NCBI GenBank assembly: GCA_028280415.1
Contig: JANQLV010000059.1
Coordinates: 22,569 to 86,568 of the forward strand
DNA from: Saprospiraceae bacterium
GTDB lineage: Bacteria; Bacteroidota; Bacteroidia; Chitinophagales; Saprospiraceae
DNA length: 64,000 nucleotides
Direction: 5' to 3'
Position 1 is the stretch's first letter. Every line of letters starts with the position of its first letter. The position numbers and the translations under genes are program-made. This document shows, piece by piece, positions 62,204 through 64,000 of this stretch. Under the pieces are notes generated by a model, which was not told the origin of the DNA, did no database searches, and saw only the letters and a program-made list of their open reading frames with translations.

Positions 62204-63484
62204 TCACACTTTTGATTGCTCCAGTTTGGATAATGCTTCGGTCTTTATTTCAAAACGGACGAAATAAAGTACAACAAAAAGTGATATAATCAGATAGGAA
62301 GCCATGAGGATATGTCCATACGGCAGCATATCATTTAAGTAAAACCAATCCCCTGTTTGATAGATAATAGCAAGACCGAAAATCGTTTTTATTAGTTCAA
62401 ACCAAAATGCGGAGGGTGAACGATCCATTAAATCCGAATAGCTATAAATCATCAAAAATATAAACCCACCGTATACGAAAATCATGGGGGCATCAATCTT
62501 CCCAAGATTAATAAGCAGATGTAACATCAATACAGTTTGTAACACGTATTGAAACCAGGACCAGGCATGTAAGGCTCGTGTAGATTGTGGATCATATTTA
62601 ACCTGACTATAGGGATTTTTGGTATAAGCTACCGGATATTTTTGCTGTACATCTTTTGGTCGCCAGCCGGTAGGCATAAACCATAATCTGAACTTGTCCT
62701 TCCAGCTTGCTGTACGCCAGGCGTCTTTTATGAGCAACCATAGGTGTTGCCAGTTAATTTTGATCGGATTCCAGGTAGACACCGCCCGTTTGACTCCGTA
62801 TACGCAGGGGACATCATCCAATTCTTCCTGAAAAGTACCGAACATCCGATCCCAAACACAAAATATGGCCGCCAGGTTTTTATCAAGATAAATATCATTA
62901 ATGGCGTGATGGACCCTGTGTTGGGAAGGGGTAACGATGATATATTCCAGCCAACCTAGTTTTGGAATATGCCTGGTGTGATACCAAAATTGCATGAATA
63001 AATGAATCGGAGCGATAACGGCAATAACCTTTGCCGGAAGTCCCAGTAATGCCGCCGGAAATAAAAATATAAATCCAAAACTTACGATATTCGCGATAGG
63101 TTGCCGAAGGGCACAGGCCAGATTGAATTCCTCACTACTATGGTGTACGATATGCCGGTTCCAAAAAACATTCACGCTGTGATTGAGCCGATGACTCCAG
63201 TAACTGGCAAAATCAATCGCAATAAAACTAAGTACCCACACCAGCCAATCGACTTTTATTTCAATCAGGGCAACATGATTGACCAACCATTCATAGCTAA
63301 TGATAATAATGCTAAGGTTTAAAACACTTTTCAAGGTATTGGTAGCTCCTGAACTTAAGCTGGAAATGGTGTCCATGCTCCGAAAATGGTATTGTCCTTT
63401 CCACCAGGAGTACAGGGCTTCAATAATCATGAGCCCGATAAAAAAGGGAATAGCAATTAACAACACTTTTGCGTAAGCATCCAT
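62204..63484 (-). CDS. Sterol desaturase/fatty acid hydroxylase family membrane protein
   Basis: A 426-residue diiron membrane enzyme. The eight-His pattern of the family is visible: SYWSHRLNHSVNVFWNRHIVHHSSEEFN and SQHRVHHAINDIYLDKNLAAIFCVWDRMFGTF. Hydrophobic helices surround these motifs, and there is an extra C-terminal membrane block of about four helices (from about 330) beyond the core. Members hydroxylate or desaturate sterols, fatty acids or alkylglycerols. The extended C-terminus resembles the alkylglycerol monooxygenase-like subgroup. The substrate is unknown. Confidence 0.9.
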   Translation of the reverse strand: MDAYAKVLLIAIPFFIGLMIIEALYSWWKGQYHFRSMDTISSLSSGATNTLKSVLNLSIIIISYEWLVNHVALIEIKVDWLVWVLSFIAIDFASYWSHRLNHSVNVFWNRHIVHHSSEEFNLACALRQPIANIVSFGFIFLFPAALLGLPAKVIAVIAPIHLFMQFWYHTRHIPKLGWLEYIIVTPSQHRVHHAINDIYLDKNLAAIFCVWDRMFGTFQEELDDVPCVYGVKRAVSTWNPIKINWQHLWLLIKDAWRTASWKDKFRLWFMPTGWRPKDVQQKYPVAYTKNPYSQVKYDPQSTRALHAWSWFQYVLQTVLMLHLLINLGKIDAPMIFVYGGFIFLMIYSYSDLMDRSPSAFWFELIKTIFGLAIIYQTGDWFYLNDMLPYGHILMASYLIISLFVVLYFVRFEIKTEALSKLEQSKV

Positions 63485-63583
63485 AAGACTAATCTTTGAT
63501 ACTTACGAATTTACGGAGTTTTTAGCGAAAATTCACTAGTGGAAAAATGTCTTTTTGGAATAAAGCCGCACCTGGGTCCTTAA

Positions 63584-64000
63584 TTAATCCTTGAAACTGT
63601 CCAGGACTTTTTTAATTTTCGAAATGATTTCCGATGATTTTAAACCACTGGCTGCGGAGCGTATAATATTTCTACCCAGCTCTTTATCACCATAGAAACT
63701 GTAATTAGCTTTGTCATCGATTTTCAATTCAGAACCATCCAGACTAACCCCTGCAAAGATTCCTCTGCTTTTGGAGTAGGAATAAATCTCGGCTTGAAAA
63801 TCGAGATCAGTATTGGCAGAAGCTGTTCTACCATGCGGTCCGGCGGCTACAGCTACATCCCCTCCCAAAGTAAATTTGCCTTTTCCTGTCGTTAAACGAC
63901 GCAGTGTTTTGGCATGTTTAAAAATCAAAAATAAATCCGAAGAAGTATATCCAACCTGAAATCCCAGACTGCCTCCGGTTATTTTCAGGAAAGTTGGATC
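63584..64000 (-). CDS. SYLF/YSC84-domain lipid-binding protein (cut by the window edge)
   Basis: The C-terminal part of a protein that runs past position 64000. Reading through the edge in the same frame gives TFLKITGGSLGFQVGYTSSD, then LFLIFKHAKTLRRL, then GGDVAVAAGPHGRTASANTD, EIYSYSKSRGIFAGVSLDGSELK and ANYSFYGDKELG. These are the conserved blocks of SYLF/YSC84-like domains (GGS.GFQ.G, DASVAAGP.GR, YSYSRSRGLFAG.S). The family binds lipids; bacterial members are often secreted, and the N-terminal signal would be beyond this window. A start inside the window is not real. Confidence 0.88.
   Translation of the reverse strand, partial: DPTFLKITGGSLGFQVGYTSSDLFLIFKHAKTLRRLTTGKGKFTLGGDVAVAAGPHGRTASANTDLDFQAEIYSYSKSRGIFAGVSLDGSELKIDDKANYSFYGDKELGRNIIRSAASGLKSSEIISKIKKVLDSFKD

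Overview
The window looks like the chromosome of a Bacteroidota bacterium, most likely from the Saprospiria lineage. The reasons are AT-rich DNA, start codons behind A/T-rich rather than strong Shine-Dalgarno sequences, several exact matches to the Bacteroidota -7 promoter box (TANNTTTG), three secreted proteins with type IX secretion (T9SS) C-terminal sorting domains, a GCTDPEAENY-type lipoprotein, and two members of a large alpha-helical family I associate with Saprospiria. The lineage is inferred from these traits and not from a marker gene. I found no rRNA or tRNA genes.

Left part (1-26.3 kb). Mostly single housekeeping and envelope genes: a GT-C-type membrane glycosyltransferase with C-terminal TPRs and an apparent frameshift in a run of ten A; a Crp/Fnr regulator; a transglutaminase-like protein that has lost its catalytic Cys and His; an AraC regulator upstream of an alpha/beta hydrolase with Cys in the nucleophile position (a paralogue lies at 13.6 kb); a dicarboxylate/amino-acid symporter; a Bor-like lipoprotein; a D-lactate dehydrogenase; an S41 peptidase; a lipoprotein beta-carbonic anhydrase paired with a DUF2490 protein; a T9SS cargo protein; an MDR oxidoreductase; and inorganic pyrophosphatase. 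An unlisted 46-codon gene at 24752 encodes a double-glycine leader peptide. Two attC-like imperfect palindromes flank the S41 peptidase gene.

Centre (26.5-44.0 kb). A complete type I CRISPR-Cas locus on the + strand: WYL regulator, cas6, cas5, cas3 (HD-helicase fusion), a cas8-like large subunit, cas7, cas4, cas1, cas2, a 207-bp leader, and a very large array. By hand count the array has 134 repeats of 29 bp and 133 spacers over 8.7 kb. The ATTGAAAC repeat end, Cas4 and Cas6 fit subtype I-B. The order cas6-cas5-cas3-cas8-cas7 is not the usual I-B order, and the effector proteins are divergent. The array keeps a readable history: three decayed repeats at its far end, one exact spacer duplication, several pairs of diverged spacers against the same protospacer, and two overlapping pairs that independently imply a 5'-CCN PAM. 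The leader carries a repeated TAGTCGTCGA(C/T)CTC motif, a stem-loop and a -7 box just before the first repeat. A palindrome shared with the region upstream of the 46-codon peptide gene lies in the cas6 promoter region.

Right part (44.3-64 kb). Two more T9SS cargo proteins, a DUF2268 metallopeptidase, a SxxK serine hydrolase, the second member of the helical family, the ABC-F protein EttA, a DinB-like protein, two EamA transporters, an amidase lipoprotein, DUF1304 and DUF2807 proteins, an acyl-CoA thioesterase, an M50 peptidase, an aromatic-amino-acid-type PLP decarboxylase, a sterol-desaturase-family protein, and a SYLF-domain protein cut by the right edge.
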